Counted from the stretch's first letter, positions 34,500 through 44,853 are shown. The stretch is DNA of 64,000 nucleotides from Bradyrhizobium sp. AZCC 1693 (GCF_036924745.1 NZ_JAZHSD010000001.1:992001-1056000); one strand, 5' to 3'. Made by a program: numbers and translations. The notes: generated by a model from the letters alone, not told the origin.

Positions 34500-35536
34500 G
34501 CGCACGCAAGACCGAGCAGGAAGCGGCGGTCAGGCATCCCCGCGAAACAGCCGATCTGTTCGGCCACCGCGAGGCCGAGATGGCGCTGCTCAATGCCTAT
34601 CGCAGCGGGCGCATTCCGCATGCCTGGCTGATCGGCGGTCCGCAGGGCATCGGCAAGGCGACGCTGGCCTATCGCATGGCCCGCTTCGTGCTGGCCAATT
34701 CCAATCCCATGTCGCCGTCCGTGCAGCGCGCCGAGACGCTTGCGCTCGCTCCGGGTGATCCCGTCGCACGCCAGATCACCGCCGGCGCGCATGGCGGGCT
34801 GCTGGTGCTCGAACGCGGTCTCAACGATCGCGGCGTGATGCGGACCGTGATTACCGTCGACGAGACGCGGGAGACGATTTCGTTCTTCGGCTCGACCGCG
34901 GCGGTGGACGGCTGGCGGGTCTGTATCGTCGACACCGTCGACGAGCTCAATCCGAACGCCGCCAACGCGCTGCTCAAGATCCTCGAAGAGCCGCCGCAAC
35001 GATCGCTGTTCCTGCTCGTCAGTCATTCGCCGGCGCGGGCGCTCCCGACGATCCTGTCCCGTTGCCGCAAGCTGCCGCTGCGGCCGCTCGCGACCGGCGA
35101 CGTCATTCGCGCGGCCGCGAAGGCCGCTGACATCGCACCCGATGATCCGGCGCTATCTGAGGCGGCCGACGCCGCGGAGGGGAGCGTGTCCCGCGCGCTG
35201 ACGCTGCTCGGCGGCGACGCGCTGAAGCTGCAGCAGCGGACCGCGGCGCTGCTGGCGACGCTGCCGCAGGTCGATCCGCGCGAGCTGCATGCGCTGGGCG
35301 ATGCACTGGGCACCAGCGACCGGGTGGCGCTGGCGGCTTTCATCGACGGCGTCGATCGCTGGATCGGCGAAAAGCTGCGCACTGACGACGCCAACGCAAA
35401 TCTGCCCCGCCTTGCACGGCTGGCTGAGGTATGGGAAAAGATCGTCCGCGCCGCGCGCGACACCGAATCCTACAATCTGGAGCGAAAACCGCTGGTTTTC
35501 TCGGTGTTCGGGATGCTCGCGGAAGCGACACGGTAA
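34496..35536 (+). CDS. holB: DNA polymerase III subunit delta prime
   Basis: A 346-residue clamp-loader ATPase-fold protein. N-terminal P-loop-like [16 protein letters not shown], sensor segment [20 protein letters not shown] and SRC-like motif [16 protein letters not shown] are typical. The usual zinc cysteines between P-loop and sensor are not evident. It follows tmk with a 4-bp overlap, an arrangement conserved in many bacteria. Confidence 0.93.
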   Translation: MSARKTEQEAAVRHPRETADLFGHREAEMALLNAYRSGRIPHAWLIGGPQGIGKATLAYRMARFVLANSNPMSPSVQRAETLALAPGDPVARQITAGAHGGLLVLERGLNDRGVMRTVITVDETRETISFFGSTAAVDGWRVCIVDTVDELNPNAANALLKILEEPPQRSLFLLVSHSPARALPTILSRCRKLPLRPLATGDVIRAAAKAADIAPDDPALSEAADAAEGSVSRALTLLGGDALKLQQRTAALLATLPQVDPRELHALGDALGTSDRVALAAFIDGVDRWIGEKLRTDDANANLPRLARLAEVWEKIVRAARDTESYNLERKPLVFSVFGMLAEATR

Positions 35537-35591
35537 CCATCCACCTGACAATAATCTCGACAATCGTTGTGTTGAACTAAAGGAATTCGTG

Positions 35592-37526
35592 GTGGCGAAG
35601 GCTGGAAAGAAAGCTTCAAAAAAGCGCAAGGCGAAGAAGCCTCGTAAAGCGCTGCCCGCCCGCGCCGGCAAGAAGGCCGCGGGGAAAAAGCGTGTTGCCA
35701 AGAAAGGTACGACCAAGACAAAGCGCGCGGTGAAGAAAGCCGGCAAGGCCGCGAAGAAGGCTGCAAAGAAAGTCGCGCCGAAGTCACCCAAGAAGGCTGC
35801 GAAGAAAGCCGCCACGAAGTCGGACAAGAAATCCGCAAAGAAATCCGCGAGCAAAACGACGAAGGCGCGCGCGGCAACGTCGCAGGAAGCCAACCCCGCC
35901 GTACCGGCAGCCTCCGTAGCTGAACGTGCAAAGCCAACCAAGCCGCGCGCGAAGCCGGCTGCTGCCGCCCGGCCGGCGGTGGCTGCCGAGCGCAACACCT
36001 ACTTCATCACCACCGCAATCGCTTATCCCAACGGCATTCCGCATATCGGCCACGCCTACGAGGCGATCGCGACCGATGCGCTGGCGCGGTTTCAGCGGCT
36101 CAACGGCAAGGATGTGTTCTTTCTCACCGGTACCGACGAGCACGGCCTGAAGATGGTGCAGACCGCCGAGGGCGAGGGAATGAGCGTCGCTGATCTCGCC
36201 GCGCGCAATGCCGGCCGGTTCAAGGAAATGGACGAGCGGCTCAACGTGTCGTTCGACCGTTTCATCCGCACCACGGAGCCTGACCATCATCGCTCGGTCC
36301 AGGTGGTCTGGAACAGGATGCAGGAGAACGGCGACATCTATATCGACACCTATGCCGGCTGGTATTCGGTGCGCGACGAGGCCTATTACGCCGAGGAGGA
36401 AACCGTCGTCGGCGAGGACAATGTGCGCCGCGGCCCGCAGGGCTCGCCGGTCGAGTGGGTCGAGGAGAAGAGCTACTTCTTCAAGCTCTCCGCCTATCAG
36501 GACCGGCTGCTGGCGCTGTACGAGAGCCAACCGGACTTCATCGGACCGGATTCACGCCGCAACGAAGTGATCAGCTTCGTCAAAGGCGGCCTGAAAGATC
36601 TGTCGATCTCGCGCACGACGTTCGATTGGGGCGTCAAGGTACCGAACGATCCCGAGCACGTGATGTATGTCTGGGTCGATGCACTGACCAACTACATCAC
36701 CGGCGTCGGCTTTCCCGACGAGAGCAATCCGAACTGGCGCTACTGGCCCGCGGACGTGCACGTCATCGGCAAGGACATCATCCGCTTCCACGCGGTGTAC
36801 TGGCCGGCGTTTTTGATGTCGGCCGGCATTCCCGTGCAGAAGCGGGTTTATGCGCACGGCTTCCTGTTCAGCAGGGGCGAGAAGATGTCGAAGTCGGTCG
36901 GCAACGTCGTCGACCCCTTCAATCTGGCCGATCAATATGGCGTCGACCAGATGCGCTATTTCTTCCTGCGCGAGGTCCCGTTCGGGCAGGATGGCAACTA
37001 CAACCACGAGGCTATTGTCGCACGCATCAATGCCGACCTCGCCAACGATCTCGGCAATCTCGCGCAGCGCTCGCTGTCGATGATCGCAAAACAGTTCGGC
37101 GGCGTGCTGCCCGAGCCCGGCGAGTTCACCGACAACGACAAGGAGATCCTGGCGGAAGCAGATGCCATGCTGGCGGCGTCGCGGACCGCGATGGCGACGC
37201 AACAGATCCATCAGTGGCTGAACGCGGTGTGGTCTGTGGTCGCGGAAGCCAATCGCTATTTCGCGGGCGAGGCGCCGTGGGCGCTGGCCAAGACCGACCC
37301 TGACAGGCAGAAAACCGTATTGTACGTGACGGCGGAAGTCGTGCGGCAGGTCGCCATCCTGACCCAGCCGGTGATGCCGGATGCCTCAAGCAAGCTGCTC
37401 GACAGTCTCGGCGTTCCCCAGGACGCACGCGACTTCGCAGCGCTCGGCACGCGGATCAAGGCCGGCGCAACGCTACCGCCGCCGGTCGGCGTATTTCCGC
37501 GCTACGTCGAACCAAAGGCGGATTAA
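35592..37526 (+). CDS. metG: methionyl-tRNA synthetase with lysine/alanine-rich N-terminal extension
   Basis: A 644-residue enzyme. Residues about 1-132 are a low-complexity Lys/Ala/Pro tail resembling histone H1 (many AKKA/PKK repeats). The synthetase core begins near [16 protein letters not shown], with HIGH-type PHIGHAYEA and KMSKS in EKMSKSVGN. The connective peptide lacks a CxxC zinc knuckle. GTG 35592 is placed by AAAGGA 7 nt upstream; GTG 35589 is equally possible. A GTG at 35979 would remove the extension, but it has no convincing ribosome site. It charges tRNA-Met. Confidence 0.92.
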   Translation: MAKAGKKASKKRKAKKPRKALPARAGKKAAGKKRVAKKGTTKTKRAVKKAGKAAKKAAKKVAPKSPKKAAKKAATKSDKKSAKKSASKTTKARAATSQEANPAVPAASVAERAKPTKPRAKPAAAARPAVAAERNTYFITTAIAYPNGIPHIGHAYEAIATDALARFQRLNGKDVFFLTGTDEHGLKMVQTAEGEGMSVADLAARNAGRFKEMDERLNVSFDRFIRTTEPDHHRSVQVVWNRMQENGDIYIDTYAGWYSVRDEAYYAEEETVVGEDNVRRGPQGSPVEWVEEKSYFFKLSAYQDRLLALYESQPDFIGPDSRRNEVISFVKGGLKDLSISRTTFDWGVKVPNDPEHVMYVWVDALTNYITGVGFPDESNPNWRYWPADVHVIGKDIIRFHAVYWPAFLMSAGIPVQKRVYAHGFLFSRGEKMSKSVGNVVDPFNLADQYGVDQMRYFFLREVPFGQDGNYNHEAIVARINADLANDLGNLAQRSLSMIAKQFGGVLPEPGEFTDNDKEILAEADAMLAASRTAMATQQIHQWLNAVWSVVAEANRYFAGEAPWALAKTDPDRQKTVLYVTAEVVRQVAILTQPVMPDASSKLLDSLGVPQDARDFAALGTRIKAGATLPPPVGVFPRYVEPKAD

Positions 37527-37540
37527 GCCGTTTGCAAGCC

Positions 37541-38332
37541 ATGCTCGTCGACAGCCATTGCCACCTCGACTTTCCGGATTTTGCGGAGGATCTCGACGCC
37601 ATCGTCGCGCGCGCCGAGACGGCGGGTATCGGCCGCATCGTCACCATCTCGACCCGGGTGAAGCGGCTCGGCGGGCTGCTGACCATCGCCGAGCGGTTTC
37701 CCAACGTCTATTGCTCGGTCGGCACCCATCCGCACCAGGCCGATGAGGAAGACGGCATTCCTGCCAGCGAGTTGATCGAACTGACCAGGCATCCGAAGGT
37801 CGTGGCGCTGGGCGAGGCAGGGCTGGATTATTTCTATGAGCACGGCTCGCGCGAGGCGCAGGAACGCGGCTTTCGCGCGCATATCGCGGCGGCACGGGCG
37901 ACAGGATTGCCGCTGGTGATCCATACCCGCGAGGCGGATGACGATTGCGGCCGCATCCTCGAAGACGAGATCGCCAAGGGACCGTTTCGCGCGGTGCTGC
38001 ATTGCTACACAGGTGGGCGGGAACTGGCGATGAAGGCGATTGCGCTGGGGCTGTCGATTTCATTCACGGGCATCCTGACGTTCAAGAAGTCCGAGGCGTT
38101 GCGCGAACTCGCGGCCGAACTCCCGGCCGATCGCATCATGGTCGAAACCGACTCGCCTTATCTCGCGCCCGGAAAGTTTCGCGGCAAGCGCAACGAGCCG
38201 TCCTACGTGGTCGAAATCGCAAAAGTGCTGGCAGAGACGCGCGGCGTCTCGCTGGAGGAGATCTCGCGACAGACGACGGAAAACTTCTTTCGCCTGTTCT
38301 CCAAGGTCCCGGCGCCAAAGGCCGCGGCATGA
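37541..38332 (+). CDS. TatD-family metal-dependent deoxyribonuclease
   Basis: 263 residues, TIM-barrel hydrolase. The metal-binding start is MLVDSHCHLDF (H-x-H). Further ligands are in ALGEAGLDYFY, LPLVIHTREADDD and METDSPYLAP. This is the TatD/YcfH pattern of 3'-5' exonucleases. ATG 37541 is preferred to a TTG at 37532. It follows metG by 14 bp and overlaps the MBL gene by 4 bp, a common alphaproteobacterial metG-tatD-MBL order. Confidence 0.93.
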   Translation: MLVDSHCHLDFPDFAEDLDAIVARAETAGIGRIVTISTRVKRLGGLLTIAERFPNVYCSVGTHPHQADEEDGIPASELIELTRHPKVVALGEAGLDYFYEHGSREAQERGFRAHIAAARATGLPLVIHTREADDDCGRILEDEIAKGPFRAVLHCYTGGRELAMKAIALGLSISFTGILTFKKSEALRELAAELPADRIMVETDSPYLAPGKFRGKRNEPSYVVEIAKVLAETRGVSLEEISRQTTENFFRLFSKVPAPKAAA

Positions 38333-39126
38333 CGGTGACGCTGACGATCCTTGGCTGCGGCTCCTCCGCCGGCGTACCGCGCCCGGCGCTCGGCTGGGGT
38401 GCCTGCGATCCCAACAATCCAAAGAACCGCCGCCGCCGCTGCTCGCTGCTCGTCGAGCGCAACGGCGCGCACGGCACCACGCGGATCGTGATCGATACCT
38501 CGCCAGATCTGCGCGAGCAGTTGATCGACGCCGAGGTCGATCATATCGACGCGGTGTACCTGACCCATGAACATGCCGACCAGACCCATGGCATCGACGA
38601 TCTGCGTTCGGTCGTGCTGCACCAGCGCCGGCGCATTCCCGTCTACTTCAACCAGTCGACCGCCAAAGACATGATGGCGCGGTTCTCCTATTGCTTCATC
38701 GCGCCCGAGGGCAGCGACTACCCGCCGATTCTGACGCGGCATTCGATCGAAGCGGGCCAGAGTCATGAGACCGAAGGGAAGGGCGGACCGGTGAAACTTT
38801 CCGCCTTCCTGGTCCACCACGGCAGGATTCCCGCGCTGGGCTTCCGGGTCGGGGCCGCCGCCTACACGCCCGACCTCCACGATATTCCTGAGGAAAGCTG
38901 GCCGGCGCTGGAAAACCTCGACCTCTGGATCGTGGACGGACTGCGCTATGCCGGCCACCCCAGCCATTTCAGCGTCAGCGACGCGCTTGGCTGGATCGAA
39001 CGCTTCAAGCCGAAGCGCGCCGTCATCACCAACATGCATTCCGACCTCGATTACGAGGTGCTGCGCCAGAGCCTGCCGGCCGGCGTGATCCCAGCCTATG
39101 ACGGGATGAGGCTGGAGCTCGGCTAA
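38329..39126 (+). CDS. PhnP-like MBL-fold metallo-hydrolase
   Basis: 265 residues, metallo-beta-lactamase fold. It starts LTILGCGSSAGVPRP, has metal motif THEHADQTHGIDDLR, and a late aspartate/histidine in WIVDGLRYAGHPSHFS. The related PhnP is a cyclic phosphodiesterase; the substrate here is not known. Its ATG overlaps the tatD stop (ATGA), so translation is coupled. Confidence 0.9.
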   Translation: MTVTLTILGCGSSAGVPRPALGWGACDPNNPKNRRRRCSLLVERNGAHGTTRIVIDTSPDLREQLIDAEVDHIDAVYLTHEHADQTHGIDDLRSVVLHQRRRIPVYFNQSTAKDMMARFSYCFIAPEGSDYPPILTRHSIEAGQSHETEGKGGPVKLSAFLVHHGRIPALGFRVGAAAYTPDLHDIPEESWPALENLDLWIVDGLRYAGHPSHFSVSDALGWIERFKPKRAVITNMHSDLDYEVLRQSLPAGVIPAYDGMRLELG

Positions 39127-39207
39127 GGACCCGCAGCGCTGGATCTCGGCAACCGTGGCAGGGTCCGGCACGATCGAGCGCAGGTCCACGTCGCGGGCCC
39201 CAGTTCG

Positions 39208-39303
39208 CTTGTCGCGGCTGATGACTTCGACCAAGAGGTGACACGGCAGGGCCTTCCGCCGGACACCATGCTGGCCTATGACGGCATCAGGCTGGTGCTG
39301 GAG
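39208..39303 (+). pseudogene. degraded duplicate of the MBL gene's 3' end
   Basis: The frame reads DDFDQEVTRQGLPPDTMLAY then DGIRLVLE, which aligns with the end of the preceding MBL protein (DLDYEVLRQSLPAG then AYDGMRLEL). No start codon and no metal motifs are present. It looks like a leftover of a partial tandem duplication, now diverged. Confidence 0.6.
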
Positions 39304-39364
39304 AACCCAGACCAAGCCCGCCGGTCGCGCCGCAAACCCAATCGCAGGTCGCGGAGGAATTTCG

Positions 39365-39997
39365 ATGATTGGCCTGTTCTTTGAAGTGCAGACAAGGCCC
39401 GGGCACCGCAATCAATATCTCGATCTTGCGGCCTCGCTGAAGCCTGATCTCGAGGCGATGGGTGGCTGCCGCTTCATCGATCGCTTCAGGAGTTTGACGC
39501 GGGAGAACCTGCTGCTGTCCTACCAGATCTGGCAGGACGAGGCAGTTTTGACGGCGTGGCGGGCCCACGCTCGCCATCATGATGTCCAGACCATCGGCCG
39601 CGAAAGGGTTTTTTCGGATTATCGCATCCGCGTCGCCCAGGTGATTCACGAGGCAAGGCCCGGACAACCGGTCTGGCAGCCCGAACGGCGCACGCCCTAT
39701 AATGATCCCGCAAGGCGCAAGCCGACTTATGTCCTTGCATCGGAATCGGGGAGCGCTACGTTGGCGGCCGAGACCGGATGGCGCCGTGACGCTTTCGTGA
39801 GCGTCTATCGTGAGGGGCATTTTGCGCACCTCGTCGATCTACCGGACGATCGCGCCGGCATCGAATTCGGCCCCCGCCTGTTTGCCGATCCGACAACCGA
39901 ATATTTTCGCATTTTCGAGGTCATGCGCGACTACGGAATGTACGAACGCGCCGAGGCGCCGCAATATTACCCCCCGGTCACGCCTCGCTCGCACTGA
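39365..39997 (+). CDS. NIPSNAP/antibiotic-biosynthesis-monooxygenase-like protein
   Basis: 210 residues. The first 100 resemble an ABM-type ferredoxin-like fold (MIGLFFEVQTRPGHRNQYLD; YQIWQDEAVLTAWRAHARHH). The second half (about 120-205, RDAFVSVYREGHFAHLVDLP) has no motif I recognise. ATG 39365 follows GGAGG. Such proteins can be small oxygenases or merely dimeric binding domains; no cofactor site is visible. It converges with the acyl-CoA ligase, 3 bp apart. Confidence 0.75.
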   Translation: MIGLFFEVQTRPGHRNQYLDLAASLKPDLEAMGGCRFIDRFRSLTRENLLLSYQIWQDEAVLTAWRAHARHHDVQTIGRERVFSDYRIRVAQVIHEARPGQPVWQPERRTPYNDPARRKPTYVLASESGSATLAAETGWRRDAFVSVYREGHFAHLVDLPDDRAGIEFGPRLFADPTTEYFRIFEVMRDYGMYERAEAPQYYPPVTPRSH

Positions 39998-40000
39998 CGG

Positions 40001-41650
40001 TCAGGCCGAAATCGCCTTCGCCGAATCCACCTGGTTGCGCAGCATGAATTTTTGGATCTTGCCTGTAGACGTCTTCGGGATAACTCCGAACACCACCGCC
40101 TTCGGTGTCTTGAATCCCGACATGTGGGTGCGGCAGAAGGCGATGATCTCGGCCTCCGTCGCCCTGGCGCCTTCCTTCAATTCGACGAAGGCGCAGGGCA
40201 CCTCGCCCCATTTGGGATCGGGCTTTGCGACCACGGCCGCGAACAGCACGGCCGGGTGCTTGTAGAGGACGTCCTCGACTTCGACGGAGGAGATGTTCTC
40301 GCCGCCTGATATGATGATGTCCTTGGAACGGTCCTTGATGATGATGTAGCCGTGCTCGTCGAGCACGCCGAGATCGCCGGTGTGAAACCAGCCGCCGGCG
40401 AAGGCTTCTTGCGTTGCCTTCTCGTTCTTCAGATAGCCCTTCATCACGATATTGCCGCGGAACATGACCTCGCCGACGGTCTCGCCATCGCGCGGCACTT
40501 CCTGCATGGTTTCGGGATCGAGCACGGTCACCGCTTCCTCCAGCGGGTAGGGCACGCCCTGGCGCCGTTTCAGCTGGGCGCGCTGGTCGGCGGGCAGTTC
40601 GTCCCACCCCGGCTGCTCGGCGCAGACGGAGGCGGGGCCATAAACCTCGGTCAGCCCGTAGACATGCGTCAGCTTGATGCCAATGCTTTCGGCGCCTTCA
40701 AGCACGGCGACCGGCGGCGCGGCGCCCGCGATCAGTCCAATCACGGGGCGCGAGGCTTTGCCCTTCGGGGCGCCGGGCGCGTTGATCAGCGTGTTGTAGA
40801 CGATCGGCGCGCCGCACATGTGGGTGACGCCGTGCTTCGGGATCAGTTCGAAGATTTTTGCCGGATCGACCTTGCGCAGGCAGACATTGGTGCCAGCCGA
40901 GGCCGCGACCGTCCACGGAAAGCACCAGCCGTTGCAGTGGAACATCGGCAGCGTCCACAGATACACCGGATGCTGGCCGAGATTGCCCGCCAGAATATTG
41001 CTGACGGCATTGAGATAAGCGCCGCGGTGATGGGTAACGACCCCCTTGGGGTTGCCCGTGGTGCCCGAGGTATAGCTCAGCGCAATCGCGTCCCATTCAT
41101 CGCCGGGCGACCTTGCGACGAAGCCCGGATCGCCCTGCGCAACCGCCGCCTCATATTCGAGTTCGCCGATCCGCTTGCCGCCTGCAAAGGCAGCGTCGTC
41201 GACATCGACGACAAACGGTTTCGGTCCCTTCATCAGCGTCAGCGCTTCGGAGATCACGCCGGAAAATTCCGGATCGACGAGAATGATTTTCGCGCCGCCA
41301 TGGTCGAGTTGGAAAGCGATCGAGGGCGCATCGAGCCGGATGTTCAGTGCATTCAGCACCGCGCCCGCCATCGGGACCGCAAAATGCACCTCGTTCATGG
41401 CCGGGATGTTCGGCAGCATTGCCGCGACCGTGTCGCCGTTTCCGATACCACGCCCGGCGAGCCAGGACGCAAAGCGTCGGCAGCGCTCGTAGGTCTCGGC
41501 CCAGGTGAAACTGCGGCCTTCATAGACCGTGCTGATGTGATCGGGGTAAACGGCGGCGCTGCGTGCGAGGAAACTCAGCGGCGTCAGCGGCACGTAATTC
41601 GCCGGCGTCTTGTCCAATCCGATCGAATACTGGTTCTGGGCTGCGCTCAT
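40001..41650 (-). CDS. acyl-CoA synthetase (AMP-forming)
   Basis: A 549-residue ANL-superfamily enzyme. The P-loop-like SYTSGTTGNPKGVVTHH, A5 motif HVYGLTEVYGPA, A7/A8 motifs WFHTGDLGVLDEHGYIIIKD and catalytic lysine near STGKIQKFML are all present. The style matches medium-chain or methylthiopropionate (DmdB-like) ligases. It activates a carboxylic acid to its CoA thioester. The gene lies 28 bp downstream of a TRAP transporter operon on the same strand, suggesting that the imported acid is its substrate. Confidence 0.92.
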   Translation of the reverse strand: MSAAQNQYSIGLDKTPANYVPLTPLSFLARSAAVYPDHISTVYEGRSFTWAETYERCRRFASWLAGRGIGNGDTVAAMLPNIPAMNEVHFAVPMAGAVLNALNIRLDAPSIAFQLDHGGAKIILVDPEFSGVISEALTLMKGPKPFVVDVDDAAFAGGKRIGELEYEAAVAQGDPGFVARSPGDEWDAIALSYTSGTTGNPKGVVTHHRGAYLNAVSNILAGNLGQHPVYLWTLPMFHCNGWCFPWTVAASAGTNVCLRKVDPAKIFELIPKHGVTHMCGAPIVYNTLINAPGAPKGKASRPVIGLIAGAAPPVAVLEGAESIGIKLTHVYGLTEVYGPASVCAEQPGWDELPADQRAQLKRRQGVPYPLEEAVTVLDPETMQEVPRDGETVGEVMFRGNIVMKGYLKNEKATQEAFAGGWFHTGDLGVLDEHGYIIIKDRSKDIIISGGENISSVEVEDVLYKHPAVLFAAVVAKPDPKWGEVPCAFVELKEGARATEAEIIAFCRTHMSGFKTPKAVVFGVIPKTSTGKIQKFMLRNQVDSAKAISA

Positions 41651-41678
41651 CGGCTGTGTCCCATCTGAAAAGTTAGAC

Positions 41679-43577
41679 TTACAAGAACCCGATGGAAATC
41701 CACGGGAAGATCGCCACGATAATCAGGCCGACCATCAGCGCCAGCAGATAGCCCCAGATCGGCCGGATACCCTCGGCCGGGTCGACGCGTCCGATGGCGC
41801 AGGCGGCATAATAGCCCACTCCGAAGGGCGGCGCGAATAGCCCGATACCCATCGCGAGAATAACGATCATCGCATAATGGACCTCGTGGACGCCCACGGC
41901 GCGGGCGATCGGAAACAGCAACGGCCCGAACAGCACGATCGCCGGAATCCCCTCGAGCACGCTGCCGAGGATCGTGAACGCCACAATCGACATGGCGATG
42001 AACGTCGCCGAACCACCGGGCAGGCCGGTCATGGCGGCCGCCAGCGTCCGCGAAAAGCCTGATTGTGTGAGGCCCCAGGCCATGCCGGTGGCGCAGCCGA
42101 TGATCAGCAGGATCGCGCCCGACAGGCACGCGGTCTCGACCAACATTGGCATGATCCGTCGCCAGTCGAAATTGCGATAGATCAAGAGGCCGTAAATTAG
42201 GTAGCCGACGATGGAGGCATAGACGATGCCGATCGTGGAAACTTCGGTCGCGGTCGCAATGCCCTCGACCACGGCGTAGCGGATCACGAACGGCAGCGCG
42301 ATGGCGGGCAGGGCGATGGCAAACGCGCGGACGACCTCGCCGGCGCTTGCCCGCGTGACATGACGCAGGTCCTCGCCCCGGTAACGCCACCACACCAGCG
42401 CCGACAATGTGATCGCCAGCACCAGGCCGGGCAACAGGCCGCCGGTGAACAGCGCCGCGATCGAGACGCCGGTGACCGAGCCGATGGTGATCAGCACGAG
42501 ACTTGGCGGAATGGTCTCGGTCTGTGCGCCGGTCGCGGAGAGGAGGGCGACCAGATCGCCCGGCTTGGCGCCCCGCGCCTTCATTTCCGGAAACAGCACC
42601 GGCGCCACGGCGGCCATGTCGGCGGCCTTCGAGCCTGAGATGCCCGATACCAGATACATCGCCCCGACCAGCACGTAATGCAGCCCGCCGCGGACATGGC
42701 CCAGCAGGCTCGCCAGGAACGCCACCATGGCGCGCGCCATGCCGGTCATCTCGATCAGCAGGCCGAGAAATACGAACAGCGGCACCGACAGCAGGATCAG
42801 GTGGCTCATGCCCTCGTCCATGCGGCCGACCAGCACCATCAGCGGCGTGCCCGTGGTCAGCGCCAGATAGCCGTAAGTCGCAAGCCCGAACCCGAACGCA
42901 ATCGGAACGCCGGCAAAGACGCAGAAGCCGGCGACGCCGACAAAGAAGATGATCAGATTGAGATTGCCGAGCGGCTTCAGCGAGCCCCTGAGCAGCCAGA
43001 AGATCGCGATGATCAGCGCAACAGACAGAATAGCGCCCAGCATCGTGCGAAAGTTGCTTGCGCGGGCCAGCCGCAGGAAGGCAAACAGCGCCATCAGCGC
43101 AATGCCGACCGGCAGCGCCGCGGCCCGCCAGATATTGCTGATCTGCAGCGCCGGCGTCGTGATGTAGCTTTCCTCGTAGGCGTATTCGTAAGCCGGCCAG
43201 GCGATCAGGACCAGAAACGCCAGCGCGGCTACGGTCGCCACCAGATCGAGATAAGCGCGCATGGCGGGCTTCGCGCTGGCGACCACCGCCGTCATCCGCA
43301 TATGCTCGGCGCGGCGGAATGCGACCGCGGCGCCCAGCATCGCAAGCCACAGGAACAGGATCGACGCCAGCTCGTCTGACCAGATCAGCGGCCGGTGCAG
43401 CGCATAGCGCGCTACCACGCCGGCAAACAGGATGATGATTTCGGCGACGACGAGCAGCGCCGCCGGGATCTCGACCAGCATTCCCAGCGCATGTTCGATC
43501 GACGCGAGACGAGATCGGCGGCGAGGGGGCCGAGCCGCCTCGCCGCCAACAGCTTCGGTCATTCCGGCATGAGCCAT
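41679..43577 (-). CDS. fused TRAP transporter permease (DctQ-DctM)
   Basis: 632 residues. An N-terminal small-permease part of four helices (about residues 35-170, with WSDELASILFLWLAMLGAAV) is fused to a DctM-type large permease with about twelve helices (from about 200; motifs ISGSKAADMAAVAPVLFPEM and PPSLVLITIGSVTGVSIAAL). TRAP carriers import carboxylates using a sodium gradient. It lies 16 bp downstream of the binding-protein gene, in one operon with it and the ligase. Confidence 0.93.
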   Translation of the reverse strand: MAHAGMTEAVGGEAARPPRRRSRLASIEHALGMLVEIPAALLVVAEIIILFAGVVARYALHRPLIWSDELASILFLWLAMLGAAVAFRRAEHMRMTAVVASAKPAMRAYLDLVATVAALAFLVLIAWPAYEYAYEESYITTPALQISNIWRAAALPVGIALMALFAFLRLARASNFRTMLGAILSVALIIAIFWLLRGSLKPLGNLNLIIFFVGVAGFCVFAGVPIAFGFGLATYGYLALTTGTPLMVLVGRMDEGMSHLILLSVPLFVFLGLLIEMTGMARAMVAFLASLLGHVRGGLHYVLVGAMYLVSGISGSKAADMAAVAPVLFPEMKARGAKPGDLVALLSATGAQTETIPPSLVLITIGSVTGVSIAALFTGGLLPGLVLAITLSALVWWRYRGEDLRHVTRASAGEVVRAFAIALPAIALPFVIRYAVVEGIATATEVSTIGIVYASIVGYLIYGLLIYRNFDWRRIMPMLVETACLSGAILLIIGCATGMAWGLTQSGFSRTLAAAMTGLPGGSATFIAMSIVAFTILGSVLEGIPAIVLFGPLLFPIARAVGVHEVHYAMIVILAMGIGLFAPPFGVGYYAACAIGRVDPAEGIRPIWGYLLALMVGLIIVAIFPWISIGFL

Positions 43578-43593
43578 GACGGCCTTCAGATGC

Positions 43594-44613
43594 TTAGGAC
43601 AGCTTGCCGACGGACTTTTCCAGCAGCTCCCAGGCCTGATCGCCGTATTTACCCTTCCATTCCGCGTAGAAGCCGGCGGAGCGGAGCTTGTCGCGGAACG
43701 GCGTCACGTTGGGCTGGTTGAAGGTCAGGCCCTTGCCGGCCAGCTCCTGCTGCAGCCCGGCGTTCAGCTTGGCGACGTCCTCACGCTCCTTGACGGCCGC
43801 CGCGTTAATATTCTTGGCGACGATGGTCCTGACATCCTCAGGCAGCTTTTCCCAGGCGCGACGGTTCGCCAGGAACCAGAATCCGTCCCACATATGGTTG
43901 GTCAGCGAACAGAATTTCTGCACTTCATAGAGCTTCGCCGTCGAGATGATTGCTAGCGGATTTTCCTGGCCCTCGACGATCTTGGTCTGCAGCGCGGAGT
44001 AAACTTCGCTGAAATTGATCGAGGCGGGCGCCGCATCGAATGCCTTGAACATCGAGGTCCAGAGCGGCGACACCGGCACGCGGATCTTGAAGCCCTTGAG
44101 GTCATCCGGGCCGTTGATCGGCTTGGTCGACGACGTGGTCTGCCGGAACCCATTGTCCCAGATCTTGTCCATCACCACGAGGTTCGCCTTGGTGATCTCG
44201 CCACGGATATGGGCGCCCAGGCCCCCGTCCATGGCCTTCCAGACCGTATCGTAATCAGGGAACGCAAAGCCGATGCCGCTGATCGACGCCGCCGGCACCA
44301 GCGTCGCCAGAATCAGGCCCGACAGCGTGAAGAATTCGACACCGCCCGAGCGAATTTGGCTCAGCATGTCGGTATCGGAACCGAGCTGGTTGTTCGGGAA
44401 AATCTGCAGATCGAACCGGCCGTTGGTCTCGGCCTTGATCGCCGCCGCCATTTCCTTGGCGCGGGCGTTCATGGGATGTCCGTCAGGAAGGTTATTGGCG
44501 TACTTGTAGGTAAATTCGGCGGTCTGGGCCCGCGCCACCAGCGGCGCGCCGATGCCGCCCAAAACCGCTGACGCAGCGGATGCCTTGAGAAGCGTGCGTC
44601 GTGAAAAACTCAT
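43594..44613 (-). CDS. dctP: TRAP transporter substrate-binding protein (DctP family)
   Basis: A 339-residue periplasmic receptor. The N-terminus SRRTLLKASAASAVLGG is a Tat-type signal ending near VARAQ. A DctP fold follows, with carboxylate-binding arginine region DLKGFKIRVPVSPLW and SEVYSALQTKIVEGQENPLA, both standard for the family. GGGAGAC precedes the ATG. First gene of a three-gene operon (receptor, fused permease, acyl-CoA ligase); the ligand is probably an organic acid. Confidence 0.94.
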   Translation of the reverse strand: MSFSRRTLLKASAASAVLGGIGAPLVARAQTAEFTYKYANNLPDGHPMNARAKEMAAAIKAETNGRFDLQIFPNNQLGSDTDMLSQIRSGGVEFFTLSGLILATLVPAASISGIGFAFPDYDTVWKAMDGGLGAHIRGEITKANLVVMDKIWDNGFRQTTSSTKPINGPDDLKGFKIRVPVSPLWTSMFKAFDAAPASINFSEVYSALQTKIVEGQENPLAIISTAKLYEVQKFCSLTNHMWDGFWFLANRRAWEKLPEDVRTIVAKNINAAAVKEREDVAKLNAGLQQELAGKGLTFNQPNVTPFRDKLRSAGFYAEWKGKYGDQAWELLEKSVGKLS

Positions 44614-44853
44614 CTGGGGGTCTCCCTTGGGGTTATTGTTTTTGCGATGACCCGATGTCGCGAGTCATCTGCGTACTCGCGCGCTTATTGCAGCGTCCGC
44701 ACGCGGCGGCAACACAGGCTTTGGCGGATCAGGATTGCCCGGGGCCAAACGAACGCCCATACAGCCGCCGGGCTGGCTTGGTTTGCCAGAAGGTTCGCCT
44801 AAATATCTGATCTAATTGTAGATATAGATATTCCATAATATACCTTATGCGAA
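44614..44853. promoter_or_regulatory. promoter region of the TRAP operon, with an AT-rich segment
   Basis: No gene. Bases about 44800-44860 are conspicuously AT-rich (repeated ATATAGATAT/ATAATATA) in an otherwise GC-rich context. This could be a curved promoter element or foreign DNA. I see no clear operator. Confidence 0.35.
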
